Source: DASSUW01 sp963844405
GTDB lineage: Bacteria; Actinomycetota; Thermoleophilia; Solirubrobacterales; Solirubrobacteraceae
Direction of reading: 5' to 3'
DNA length: 64,000 nucleotides
NCBI GenBank assembly: GCA_963844405.1
Contig: CAWJNZ010000007.1
Span: forward strand, 682,001 to 746,000
Numbering within the stretch: the first letter of the stretch is position 1; each line of letters begins with the position of its first letter. Positions 45,257 through 52,703 of the stretch are shown here, in pieces. Below the pieces are notes generated by a model. The model was not told the DNA's origin. It did no database searches and saw only the letters and a list, made by a program, of their open reading frames with translations. The translations under genes were made by a program, and so were the position numbers.

Positions 45257-46375
45257 GTGTTCGGGTTCGACAACCTGCCCTACGGGGCGATCTCACACGA
45301 GGGCGGCGCGCCCCAGCTCGTCACCCGGCTCGGCGACGACGCCATACCGCTCGCGCCGTTCGAGCGCGCCGCCGGGCTGCCCGAGGGGACGCTCGCGGGG
45401 CCGGTGCTGAACCCGCTGCTCGCGCTCGGGCGCGACGCCTGGGCTGCATTGCGCGGCACGCTGCAGGACCGCCTGCAGGACCCGCCGGAGGGCATCCCGC
45501 TGGCCGACACCGAGGCGCGGCTGCCGGTCGCCGTCGGCGACTACGTCGACTTCTACTCGTCGCTCGAGCACGCCAGCAACCTCGGCCGCATGTTCCGGCC
45601 CGACGCCGACCCGCTGCTGCCGAACTGGCGCGAGCTGCCGGTCGGATACCACGGGCGCGCGGGCTCGGTCGTCGTCTCCGGCACGCCGGTCCGCCGGCCC
45701 CGCGGCCAGCTGCCGACCGACGGCCGCCCGACCTTCGGCCCCAGCCGGCGGCTCGACATCGAGCTCGAGCTGGGCTTCGTCACCGGGCCGCCCGGCACGC
45801 GGATCGCGACCGCCGCCGCGCCCGAGCACGTCTTCGGCTTCGCGCTGGTCAACGACTGGAGCGCGCGCGACATCCAGCGCTGGGAGTACCAGCCGCTCGG
45901 CCCGTTCCTCGGCAAGTCGTTCGCGACGTCGATCGCCCAGTGGATCACGCCGCTGGAGGCGCTCGACGGCTTCCGCGTGCCGGCCCCGCCGCAGGAGCCC
46001 CAGCCGCTCGAGTACCTGCGCACCGAGGGCGACTGGGCGCTCGACATCGAGCTCGAGGTCGAGCTCAACGGCACGGTCGTCTCGCGCACCAACGCGCGCG
46101 GCCTGTACTGGACCTTCCCGCAGCAGCTCGCGCACGCCACTGCCGGAGGCGCGCCCTCGCGCCCCGGCGACCTCTACGCCTCCGGGACGATCTCCGGCGC
46201 CGACCCCGGCACCGCGGGCAGCCTGATCGAGCTCACCTGGGGCGGCCGGGACCCGCTCGAGCTGGACGACGGCTCGCAGCGGACGTTCCTCGAGGACGGC
46301 GACACCGTGGTGCTCCGGGGGCGAGCGGGCGCGTTGGCGCTCGGCGAGGTGGCCGGGACCATCGTCGCCGCCTGA
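45257..46375 (+). CDS. Fumarylacetoacetase (FAH family)
   Basis: 372 residues from GTG 45257. Motifs: GDYVDFYSSLEHASNLG (metal ligand Asp and the catalytic His), LPVGYHGRAGSVVVSGTPVR, ELELGFVTGPPG and VNDWSARDIQRWEYQPLGPF, all diagnostic. The enzyme cleaves 4-fumarylacetoacetate to fumarate and acetoacetate, the last step of the tyrosine/homogentisate pathway. It is somewhat shorter than typical family members (~400-430). No homogentisate dioxygenase is present in the window; the VOC enzyme at 62,615 is a different family. Paired hairpins follow the stop. Confidence 0.93.
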   Translation: MFGFDNLPYGAISHEGGAPQLVTRLGDDAIPLAPFERAAGLPEGTLAGPVLNPLLALGRDAWAALRGTLQDRLQDPPEGIPLADTEARLPVAVGDYVDFYSSLEHASNLGRMFRPDADPLLPNWRELPVGYHGRAGSVVVSGTPVRRPRGQLPTDGRPTFGPSRRLDIELELGFVTGPPGTRIATAAAPEHVFGFALVNDWSARDIQRWEYQPLGPFLGKSFATSIAQWITPLEALDGFRVPAPPQEPQPLEYLRTEGDWALDIELEVELNGTVVSRTNARGLYWTFPQQLAHATAGGAPSRPGDLYASGTISGADPGTAGSLIELTWGGRDPLELDDGSQRTFLEDGDTVVLRGRAGALALGEVAGTIVAA

Positions 46376-46376
46376 A

Positions 46377-46431
46377 CCGCCGTTTTGTCAGGCGGCGTTC
46401 GGGAAGCCTCACCTTCGGAACAGACCGAAGG
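46377..46431 (+). promoter_or_regulatory. Two hairpins before the CBS gene, the second covering its ribosome-binding site
   Basis: CCGCC (46,377-46,381) pairs with GGCGG (46,391-46,395). CCTTCGG (46,412-46,418) pairs perfectly with CCGAAGG (46,425-46,431) around the loop AACAGA. The second arm contains AAGG of the strong AAGGAG site (46,428-46,433) for the ATG at 46,441, so folding would hide it. Confidence 0.6.
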
Positions 46432-46440
46432 AGAGAAACC

Positions 46441-46863
46441 ATGGGTCAGAGCATCCGGGACGTCATGAGTCCCAACCCGCAGACCGTGCCGGCCGACGCG
46501 ACGCTCCAGGACGCGGCGCGCGAGATGAAGCAGGACGACGTCGGCGCCGTGCTGGTGCGTGACAACGGCACCGTCTCCGGCATCCTCACCGACCGCGACA
46601 TCGTGGTCCGCGGGATCGCCGAGGGGCGCGACCCGTCGTCGACGAAGGTCGGCGACGTGGCATCGCGCGACGTCAAGACGCTGACGCCGGACTCGACCGT
46701 CGAGGACGCGATCCGGATCGTGCGCGAGCAGAACGTGCGCCGCATCCCGGTCGTGGACGACAGCGGGAAGCCGGCGGGCATCGTGAGCATCGGCGACCTC
46801 GCCGTCGAGCGCGACACGGACTCGGCGCTCGCCGACATCTCGTCCGAGCCGCCCAACAACTAA
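46441..46863 (+). CDS. CBS-domain pair protein
   Basis: 140 residues made almost only of two CBS domains: SIRDVMSPNPQTVPADATLQ ... GILTDRDIVVRGIAEG, then VGDVASRDVKTLTPDSTVED ... NVRRIPVVDDSGKPAGIVS. The TDRDIVVR motif is typical of stand-alone stress-linked CBS proteins. Such pairs (Bateman modules) bind adenine nucleotides such as AMP or ATP and sense energy state. The strong AAGGAG site lies seven bases before the ATG. Its target is unknown. The gene overlaps the convergent PPOX gene by four bases. Confidence 0.92.
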   Translation: MGQSIRDVMSPNPQTVPADATLQDAAREMKQDDVGAVLVRDNGTVSGILTDRDIVVRGIAEGRDPSSTKVGDVASRDVKTLTPDSTVEDAIRIVREQNVRRIPVVDDSGKPAGIVSIGDLAVERDTDSALADISSEPPNN

Positions 46864-47276
46864 CCACCGCTCCACGGCGCACCGCCGTACCACCCGTACC
46901 AGGAGTCGACGTCGATCCAGGCGTTGACGCGGGGGTCCGCGCGGTGCCCGTAGGGCTGGCCCAGGTAGTGACGGGAGAGGCGGTCGATCCCGGCGAAGTC
47001 TTCGTCGTCGCCGATCTCGGTCACGCGCCCGCGCAGCGTGACCTGGCGGTACCACTGGTCCTTGTCGAGCACCGTGAGCGCGACGTGCGGGTCGCGCCGC
47101 ATGTGCTCGAGCCGCTTGCGCGTAGCGGCCATGTTCACCAGCACACGGCCGTCGTCCCACAGGTACCAGGTGGCGGCCGAGTGCGGCTCGCCCTCTGCGG
47201 TGACCGTCGCGATCACCGCCGGGTTCGGCTGGGCGAGGAAGGGGTTGAGCTCGTCGGGGAGCGGAGTGGTCGGCAT
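46860..47276 (-). CDS. PPOX-class flavin/F420-binding protein
   Basis: 138 residues from ATG 47276. The split-barrel motifs are clear: NPAVIATVTAEGEPHSAATW, LVNMAATRKRLEHMRRDPHVALTV, then RQVTLRGRVTEI. This is the layout of the pyridoxamine-5'-phosphate-oxidase-like group; the NMAATRKRLEHMRRDP stretch resembles F420-dependent actinobacterial members. Substrate unknown. It is divergent from the ribokinase gene. Confidence 0.88.
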   Translation of the reverse strand: MPTTPLPDELNPFLAQPNPAVIATVTAEGEPHSAATWYLWDDGRVLVNMAATRKRLEHMRRDPHVALTVLDKDQWYRQVTLRGRVTEIGDDEDFAGIDRLSRHYLGQPYGHRADPRVNAWIDVDSWYGWYGGAPWSGG

Positions 47277-47314
47277 CACCGGGTTGTACCGCGGGCGGCG
47301 ATAGCCTCGACCCC

Positions 47315-48217
47315 ATGGGGCAGCCTTCGGTGGTCGTGGTGGGGTCGGTCAACGCCGACCTCGTGGTCTCGGTCGAGCGCCTGCCGCGTGCGGGTGAGAC
47401 GGTGACCGGCGGCACGTTCGCGCGCCACGGCGGCGGCAAGGGCGCCAACCAGGCGGTGGCCGCGGTCCGCGCCGGGGCGGCGGTGGCGATGGTCGGCGCC
47501 GTCGGCGCCGACGATCTCGGCGAGGAGGCCTTGCGCGAGCTGGCCGCCGAGGGGATCGACGTCGCGGCCGTCGCGCGGCTCGACGACGCGGCCACGGGCG
47601 TGGCGGCGATCGTCGTCGACGGGCGCGGCGAGAACCTGATCGCCGTCGCCTCCGGGGCCAACGCGGAGGTCGACGGGACGCTCGTCGAGGAGGCCGTCGA
47701 GCGGCTGATCGAGCGCGGCACGAGCGGCGTCGTGCTGATGCAGCAGGAGATCCCGGAGGACGTGGTGCTGGCGGGCATCCGTGCGGCCCGGGCGGCCGGC
47801 TGGCAGGCCGTGCTGAACCCCGCGCCGGCGCGGCCGCTGCCGGACGACCTGGCCGGAGTGATCCTCACCCCGAACGCCGACGAGGCGCGTGCCCTGGCCG
47901 GGCAGGACGACGTCGAGGCGGCGGCGCACGCGCTCGCGAGCCGGACGGGTGCGCCGGTGCTGGTGACGGTCGGCGCGGACGGCGCGCTCCTCGTGGCCGA
48001 CTCCGGCGTCGAGCGCGTGCCGGCCCCCGTGGTCGAGGTCGTGGACACGACGGGGGCGGGCGACGCGGTAAACGGCGCGCTCGCCGCCGAGCTCGCCGCG
48101 GGGCGGCCGCTGATCGAGGCGGTGCGGTTCGCGATGGCCGCCGCGGGGCTCTCCACCCGCGCCGCCGGCGCGCGCGAGGGGATGCCGCGCCGCGACGACG
48201 TGCTTGCCGCGCTATGA
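47315..48217 (+). CDS. rbsK: Ribokinase (PfkB-family carbohydrate kinase)
   Basis: 300 residues. Motifs: VVGSVNADLVVSVERLPRAG at the N-terminus, ARHGGGKGANQAVAA (sugar-binding Gly-Gly motif), LNPAPARPLP, LTPNADEARAL, and DTTGAGDAVNGALAAELA, where the second Asp is the catalytic base and GAGD forms the anion hole. These fit ribokinase, which phosphorylates D-ribose using ATP. No ribose transporter lies nearby, so another pentose or nucleoside is possible. The stop overlaps the phosphoesterase start (ATGA). Confidence 0.9.
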   Translation: MGQPSVVVVGSVNADLVVSVERLPRAGETVTGGTFARHGGGKGANQAVAAVRAGAAVAMVGAVGADDLGEEALRELAAEGIDVAAVARLDDAATGVAAIVVDGRGENLIAVASGANAEVDGTLVEEAVERLIERGTSGVVLMQQEIPEDVVLAGIRAARAAGWQAVLNPAPARPLPDDLAGVILTPNADEARALAGQDDVEAAAHALASRTGAPVLVTVGADGALLVADSGVERVPAPVVEVVDTTGAGDAVNGALAAELAAGRPLIEAVRFAMAAAGLSTRAAGAREGMPRRDDVLAAL

Positions 48218-49065
48218 GGGCGGTCGCCGCGCTGGCGGCGGGCGCGGCGCTGGCGTGGGCGGGGTGGATCGAGCCGCGGCGGCTGGTCACCGTCCGCCGC
48301 ACGCTGGCGCTCCCCGGCTGGCCGCCCGAGCTCGAGGGCGTCCGCCTCGGGATCGCCTCCGACCTGCACGCCGGGGCGCCGCACGCCGGGCGGCGGATGC
48401 TCGACCGCCTCGTCGAGCGGCTCAACGGCGAGGCGCCGGACGTCATCCTCCTGCTCGGCGACTTCATCGACGCGCACCCGGTGTGGGGCGGCCGCCTCCC
48501 GCCCGCCGACATCGCCCGCACGCTCTCGGGCCTGCGCGCGCCGCTCGGGGTCTTCGCCGTGCTCGGAAACCACGACTGGAAGCAGGCCGGCGACGCCATG
48601 TGGCGGGCACTCGAGGACGCCGGCATCGTGGTGTTGGAGAACCGGGCGGTGCGCGCCGGCGGCTTGCACGTCGCCGGCCTGGCCGACCTGCGCTGCCGCC
48701 GCCCCGACCTGCCGGCCACGCTCGCGAGCGTCCCGCCCGGCGAGCCGGTCGTCCTGCTCGCCCACGACCCGGACGTGTTCCCCTACGTCCCCGACCGCGT
48801 CGCGCTCACGCTCTCCGGCCACCTGCACGGCGGCCAGGTGGCGATCCCCGTGCTCCGGCGCCCGGCCATCCCCTCGCGCTACGGCGAGCGGTACGCGCGC
48901 GGGCACATCGTCGAGGAGGAGCGCCACCTCTTCGTCTCCTCGGGGCTCGGCACGAGCGGGCTGCCGCTGCGACTCCTCGCGCCGCCCGAGATCGTCGTGC
49001 TCGAGCTGGTCAGCCGCGCTGAGGGATCTGCTGGATCGCCCAGCCGTTCCCGTCCGGGTCCTTGA
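48214..49065 (+). CDS. Calcineurin-like metallophosphoesterase (YkuE-like)
   Basis: 283 residues. All metal-binding motifs are present in order: IASDLHAG, LLGDFIDAH, VLGNHDWKQAG, LLAHDPDVF and LSGHLHGGQ. A hydrophobic N-terminus (VAALAAGAALAWAGWI) suggests a membrane anchor. Related proteins act at the cell surface as phosphodiesterases or phosphatases. Co-translation with ribokinase may reflect a nucleotide or sugar-phosphate salvage link. The last ~18 codons overlap the convergent VOC gene (56 bases) and look less conserved. Confidence 0.88.
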   Translation: MRAVAALAAGAALAWAGWIEPRRLVTVRRTLALPGWPPELEGVRLGIASDLHAGAPHAGRRMLDRLVERLNGEAPDVILLLGDFIDAHPVWGGRLPPADIARTLSGLRAPLGVFAVLGNHDWKQAGDAMWRALEDAGIVVLENRAVRAGGLHVAGLADLRCRRPDLPATLASVPPGEPVVLLAHDPDVFPYVPDRVALTLSGHLHGGQVAIPVLRRPAIPSRYGERYARGHIVEEERHLFVSSGLGTSGLPLRLLAPPEIVVLELVSRAEGSAGSPSRSRPGP

Positions 49066-49381
49066 AGAAGACGAACCGGCCCCAGTCGAAGTCCTGGATC
49101 TCGCTGACCTCGACCCCGCGGCCGGAGAGCTCCTGGTGCGCGGCCTCGATGTCGTCGACCACGAGCTGCAGGCCCTGCAGCGAGCCGGGCGGCGACGTGG
49201 AGATGCCGACGCCGAACGTGATCGAGCACGCCGAGCCGGGCGGGGTGAGCTGGATGAACCGCAGCTGGTCGCTGACCCGGTGGTCGTGGTCGGCGTTGAA
49301 GCCCAGCTGCTCGGTGTAGAACGCCTTCGCGCGATCGGGGTCCGAGACCGGTACGGCGACGAGCTCGAGCTTGTAGTCCAT
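49010..49381 (-). CDS. VOC-superfamily (glyoxalase/bleomycin-resistance-like) protein
   Basis: 123 residues from ATG 49381. Typical features: LVAVPVSDPDRAKAFYTEQLGF at the N-terminus, QGLQLVVDDIEAAHQEL in the middle and DWGRFVFFKDPDGNGWAIQQ at the end. One VOC fold; probably a dimer. The function cannot be told from sequence; options include glyoxalase-like isomerisation, dioxygenation or drug binding. It starts 17 bases downstream of the DNA polymerase IV stop on the same strand. Confidence 0.88.
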   Translation of the reverse strand: MDYKLELVAVPVSDPDRAKAFYTEQLGFNADHDHRVSDQLRFIQLTPPGSACSITFGVGISTSPPGSLQGLQLVVDDIEAAHQELSGRGVEVSEIQDFDWGRFVFFKDPDGNGWAIQQIPQRG

Positions 49382-49398
49382 CGGCGCACCGTATGCCG

Positions 49399-50622
49399 TC
49401 ACTCGAGGTCGGGCAATAGGGGTACCTCGATGCCGCGGTCGCGCCCGAGCAGGACCGCGCGCACGATCGCGTCGGACCCGTAGCGCTCGCGCACGCCGTC
49501 GACCGCCGCGTCGAGGGCCTTCCCGCGCTCGACCGCCGCGTCGCGCGCGCCCGCGTGGCGGCGCTCGACCGGCAGGGCCAGCTGGTCGTCGTCGTGCTCG
49601 AGGTTGCTGAGCGTGATGCCGACCAGCGTCAGGCCCTTGGCCTCGATGATCGGGGCGGCGCTCGCGAGCAGCCCGCGCGCGGTGGCGAGGATCGTGCGCG
49701 TCTCGCCGGTCGGCTCCGTGAGCGTCTGCGAGCGGGTCGCGCGCGTGAAGTCGTCGAACCGCAGGCGCAGGATGACCGTGCGGCCGACGCGGTGGCCGGC
49801 GCGCAGCCGCCGGCCGAGCCGGTCGACGAGGCCGACGAGCGTCGCATCCACCGCCGACCACGACTTCGGGCGCCAGCCGATCGCGCACTGGGCGCCGATC
49901 GAGCGCCTTCTTACTCGGGTGCGGACGCGTCGCGGGTCGCGGTTGTGGGCGAGCGCGTGGAGCTGGCGCCCGGCGGCGCGGCCGAGCAGCGCCACCAGCT
50001 GGTCCTCGCTGAGCCGCGCGACCTGCGCCACGGTCATGAGCCCGTGCGCGTGCAGCTTGCCGGCCGTGACCGGCCCGACGCCCCACAGCCGCTCGACCGG
50101 CAGCGGGTGCAGGAACGCGAGCTCGCCGCCCGCGGGCACCTCCAGCAGGCCGTCCGGCTTGGCCACCGCGCTCGCGACCTTGGCCAGGAACTTCGTCGTC
50201 GCGATCCCGACGGTGATCGGCAGCCCGACCTCGTCGAGCACCCGCCGCTTGAGCCGCGCCGCCATCTCGCGCGGCGTGCCCGCGATCCGCCGCATGCCGC
50301 GCACGTCGAGGAACGCCTCGTCGATCGACAGGCCCTCCACGAGCGGCGTCGTGTCGCGGAAGATGTCGAACACCGCCTTGCTCGCCTCGGAGTACGCCGA
50401 GAACCGGCACGGGACCACGACCGCCTCCGGGCACAGCGCCAGCGCCCGCCGCCCGCCCATCGCCGTCCGCACCCCGCGCGCCTTCGCCTCGTACGAGCAC
50501 GCCAGCACCACCCCGCCGCCGACGATCACCGGCCGGCCACGCAGCCGAGGGTCGTCCCGCTGCTCGACCGACGCGTAGAACGCATCCAGGTCAGCGTGCA
50601 GGATCGTCGCCTCTCGCCTCAC
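49399..50622 (-). CDS. dinB: DNA polymerase IV (Y-family)
   Basis: 407 residues from GTG 50622 (GTG 50628 also possible; the longer frame to 50784 is not supported). The catalytic palm shows ILHADLDAFYASVEQ (first metal Asp and steric gate region), YSEASKAVFDIFRD and GLSIDEAFLDV (second acidic pair). The helix-hairpin-helix stretch RLWGVGPVTAGKLHAHG and the little-finger domain follow. It performs error-prone translesion synthesis. A perfect LexA-type box lies on the start codon, so the gene should be induced by DNA damage. Confidence 0.94.
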   Translation of the reverse strand: MRREATILHADLDAFYASVEQRDDPRLRGRPVIVGGGVVLACSYEAKARGVRTAMGGRRALALCPEAVVVPCRFSAYSEASKAVFDIFRDTTPLVEGLSIDEAFLDVRGMRRIAGTPREMAARLKRRVLDEVGLPITVGIATTKFLAKVASAVAKPDGLLEVPAGGELAFLHPLPVERLWGVGPVTAGKLHAHGLMTVAQVARLSEDQLVALLGRAAGRQLHALAHNRDPRRVRTRVRRRSIGAQCAIGWRPKSWSAVDATLVGLVDRLGRRLRAGHRVGRTVILRLRFDDFTRATRSQTLTEPTGETRTILATARGLLASAAPIIEAKGLTLVGITLSNLEHDDDQLALPVERRHAGARDAAVERGKALDAAVDGVRERYGSDAIVRAVLLGRDRGIEVPLLPDLE

Positions 50623-50635
50623 GAACACATGTTCG
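50622..50635. promoter_or_regulatory. LexA (SOS) box at the dinB start
   Basis: CGAACACATGTTCG is a perfect match to the Gram-positive/actinobacterial LexA box (CGAAC-N4-GTTCG). It overlaps the first base of the GTG start (50,622), which implies a very short or absent leader. Confidence 0.87.
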
Positions 50636-50868
50636 CATCCGACGAGGATGGACCGCCCGGCGTCAGTCGAGCGTCCGGCGCAGCCGGTCGAGGTGGCGCA
50701 GCACCTCGTCGCGGTGCTTGGCCCTGGCCGCCACAGCACCGAGCCTGCCGCACGGCGAGTCCGGCGGCCGGCGGGGTCGTTCATGGGTGATATGGACCCA
50801 TCGACCGCCCCGGGGCGGATGACCGTCGATATTCGACGGCAAACGACCCCAGCGGCGCCCGAGGCCGG

Positions 50869-52605
50869 TCAGCCGTCGATGATGCCCTCGAGCTTGAAGA
50901 TCCGCCGCATGATCGCGAGCGAGCTGGCGTAGGTGGAGTCCATGCCGTAGTAGGAGAGGCCGCGGGCTCCGAGCGTTCGGGCCTGGGTGTACGGCGTGTC
51001 TGAGGCGTAGTGGATGATCCCGAAGTCGATCGGGAGCTTGGAGAAGTTGACCGCCTCGCCGACGGGGTAGCGGTCGGCGTCGGCGATCTCGTAGACGGCA
51101 TTGCAGAAGGGCCCGGCCTCCATCTCCACCACCGTGTACGCCTCGCGGTAGTAGAAGTCGAGGTACTCGCGGTTCTGCAGGAACGTCGACTTGACCGTCA
51201 CCGCGCGCTGGTTGTCGAGCCCGCTGCCGAAGCGCAGGAACGGCGCGAGGTCGTCGAACGAGAACGCGTTGTCGAGCCAGTAGGTGGAGCCCGAGTGCTC
51301 GTCGTGGATGACGCCGGAGATCAGCACGTCGCCGACGTCGGCGTTCAGCGTCGCCGCCTTCCCCAGGACGTAGACGCCGCGCACGACGTCGGTCGACGAC
51401 GTCACCTCGCGCAGGATGTTGTAGGCGGCCAGGCCGAGCGGATACTCGATGTTGACCACCACGGCGTCGGTGCGCGCGAGCCGCTCGGCGTCGACGCTGC
51501 CCAGCCGCGGGTCGAGCCCCGCCGGGTCGAGCTTGTCGAGCGCGATGATCTGGGACGAGACGCGCAGTGCCGCCCGGCTCGAGATGTGGTTGACGCCGAC
51601 CGCCAGCTCCGCCGCGCGCCGCCGGTCCCACTCCTCGCCGTCCTCCGGCAGCGACTCCCACAGCAGCCGCGCGCCGAAGTAGAGGAGGTTCTCCCACGAG
51701 CCCTCGGCCCGCCCCTCGCGGAAGCGCTCGAGCTCCTCGCGCAGGTACTCCGGCCCGTGCTGCTCGATGAAGCGGACGATCTCGGCCTCGCCGGCGCGGG
51801 CTGTCGACGTGACCAGATTGACCATCGAGTGCGGGTTGGAGGAGACGAAGTAGATCGGCCGGTCGCCCAGCCCCTGCTCCTCCATCGCGGACCGGACCGG
51901 CCGCCACCAGCGCCGCGTCATGCGCGCGTAGCCGGCCTGCGAGCCGCCCAGCATGCGGATCCGCAGGTTGAGCTTGCGGTCGCGGACCTCGGCCAGGAAC
52001 GTCGACAGGTCGCCCCACGCCTCGCGGATGCGGATCCAGTCGTCGGACGCGCCGCCGTACGTCTCGGCGCAGTCGGCGGGCTCGGGCTCGGCGCCGTCCG
52101 GCTTGTCGGAGGTGCGCAGGAGCGCGTGGAGCTTGTTCCACTCCACCTGGTAGGCGACCAGCGTCGGGATCAGGTCGTCGAGGTCGGAGGTCGACGCGAG
52201 CAGCACCGCCATCGTCCCGTCGTGGCTGTCGAACCACCGGCGCCGGCGGGCGGGAGCCTCGACCGCGTCCCACTCCTCGATCCGCCCGAAGCCCGCGCGC
52301 TCGAAGACCTGCGCCTCCTGGCCCATGACGATCACCGCGGTCTGCCAGATACCGGCCGGGAGCCGCCGCATCGCGTACATGAAGGCCCCGAGGTCGACCT
52401 CGTTGGTCGCCGCCAGCGGGTGCAGGCTCGAGTTCATCGACCGGTGCGACGGCTCGAGCACGCGCAGCAGCGTCTCCCCGGAGGACCGCAGCAGCGTCGT
52501 GTAGGTGCGGTGGTAGAGCTCGACCTCGTCGGAGGAGAGCCCGGCCGCCTGCCGCAGCGAGCCGCCCGGGACGGGGGCGGGGACGCGCAGGCGGGGGACG
52601 GCCAT
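50869..52605 (-). CDS. Conserved protein with nucleoside-phosphorylase-like C-terminal part
   Basis: 578 residues, soluble. The N-terminal ~280 residues are helical and unassigned (for example SSDEVELYHRTYTTLLRSSG). The C-terminal half resembles the purine nucleoside phosphorylase/MTAP fold: VVVNIEYPLGLAAYNILREV, GVYVLGKAATLNADVGDVLI, and YTVVEMEAGPFCNAVYEIA, where M-E-M/A is the typical ribose-binding turn. Whether it is an enzyme is unknown. The gene stands alone, divergent from the C5-epimerase-like gene. Confidence 0.75.
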   Translation of the reverse strand: MAVPRLRVPAPVPGGSLRQAAGLSSDEVELYHRTYTTLLRSSGETLLRVLEPSHRSMNSSLHPLAATNEVDLGAFMYAMRRLPAGIWQTAVIVMGQEAQVFERAGFGRIEEWDAVEAPARRRRWFDSHDGTMAVLLASTSDLDDLIPTLVAYQVEWNKLHALLRTSDKPDGAEPEPADCAETYGGASDDWIRIREAWGDLSTFLAEVRDRKLNLRIRMLGGSQAGYARMTRRWWRPVRSAMEEQGLGDRPIYFVSSNPHSMVNLVTSTARAGEAEIVRFIEQHGPEYLREELERFREGRAEGSWENLLYFGARLLWESLPEDGEEWDRRRAAELAVGVNHISSRAALRVSSQIIALDKLDPAGLDPRLGSVDAERLARTDAVVVNIEYPLGLAAYNILREVTSSTDVVRGVYVLGKAATLNADVGDVLISGVIHDEHSGSTYWLDNAFSFDDLAPFLRFGSGLDNQRAVTVKSTFLQNREYLDFYYREAYTVVEMEAGPFCNAVYEIADADRYPVGEAVNFSKLPIDFGIIHYASDTPYTQARTLGARGLSYYGMDSTYASSLAIMRRIFKLEGIIDG

Positions 52606-52703
52606 CAGCGGCCAAACCTAGCATTCGTCCGGGAGCTGACGTCGGACAGAAAACGAATCGTTTGGGGGGTCAAGCCTGCTGAGCGGTTGGACGATGCTGT
52701 GGC

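Noticed and set aside
50648..50932. Short open frames between dinB and the 50,869 gene
   Set aside because: No ribosome site, no conserved look, and overlap with the neighbouring coding ends.
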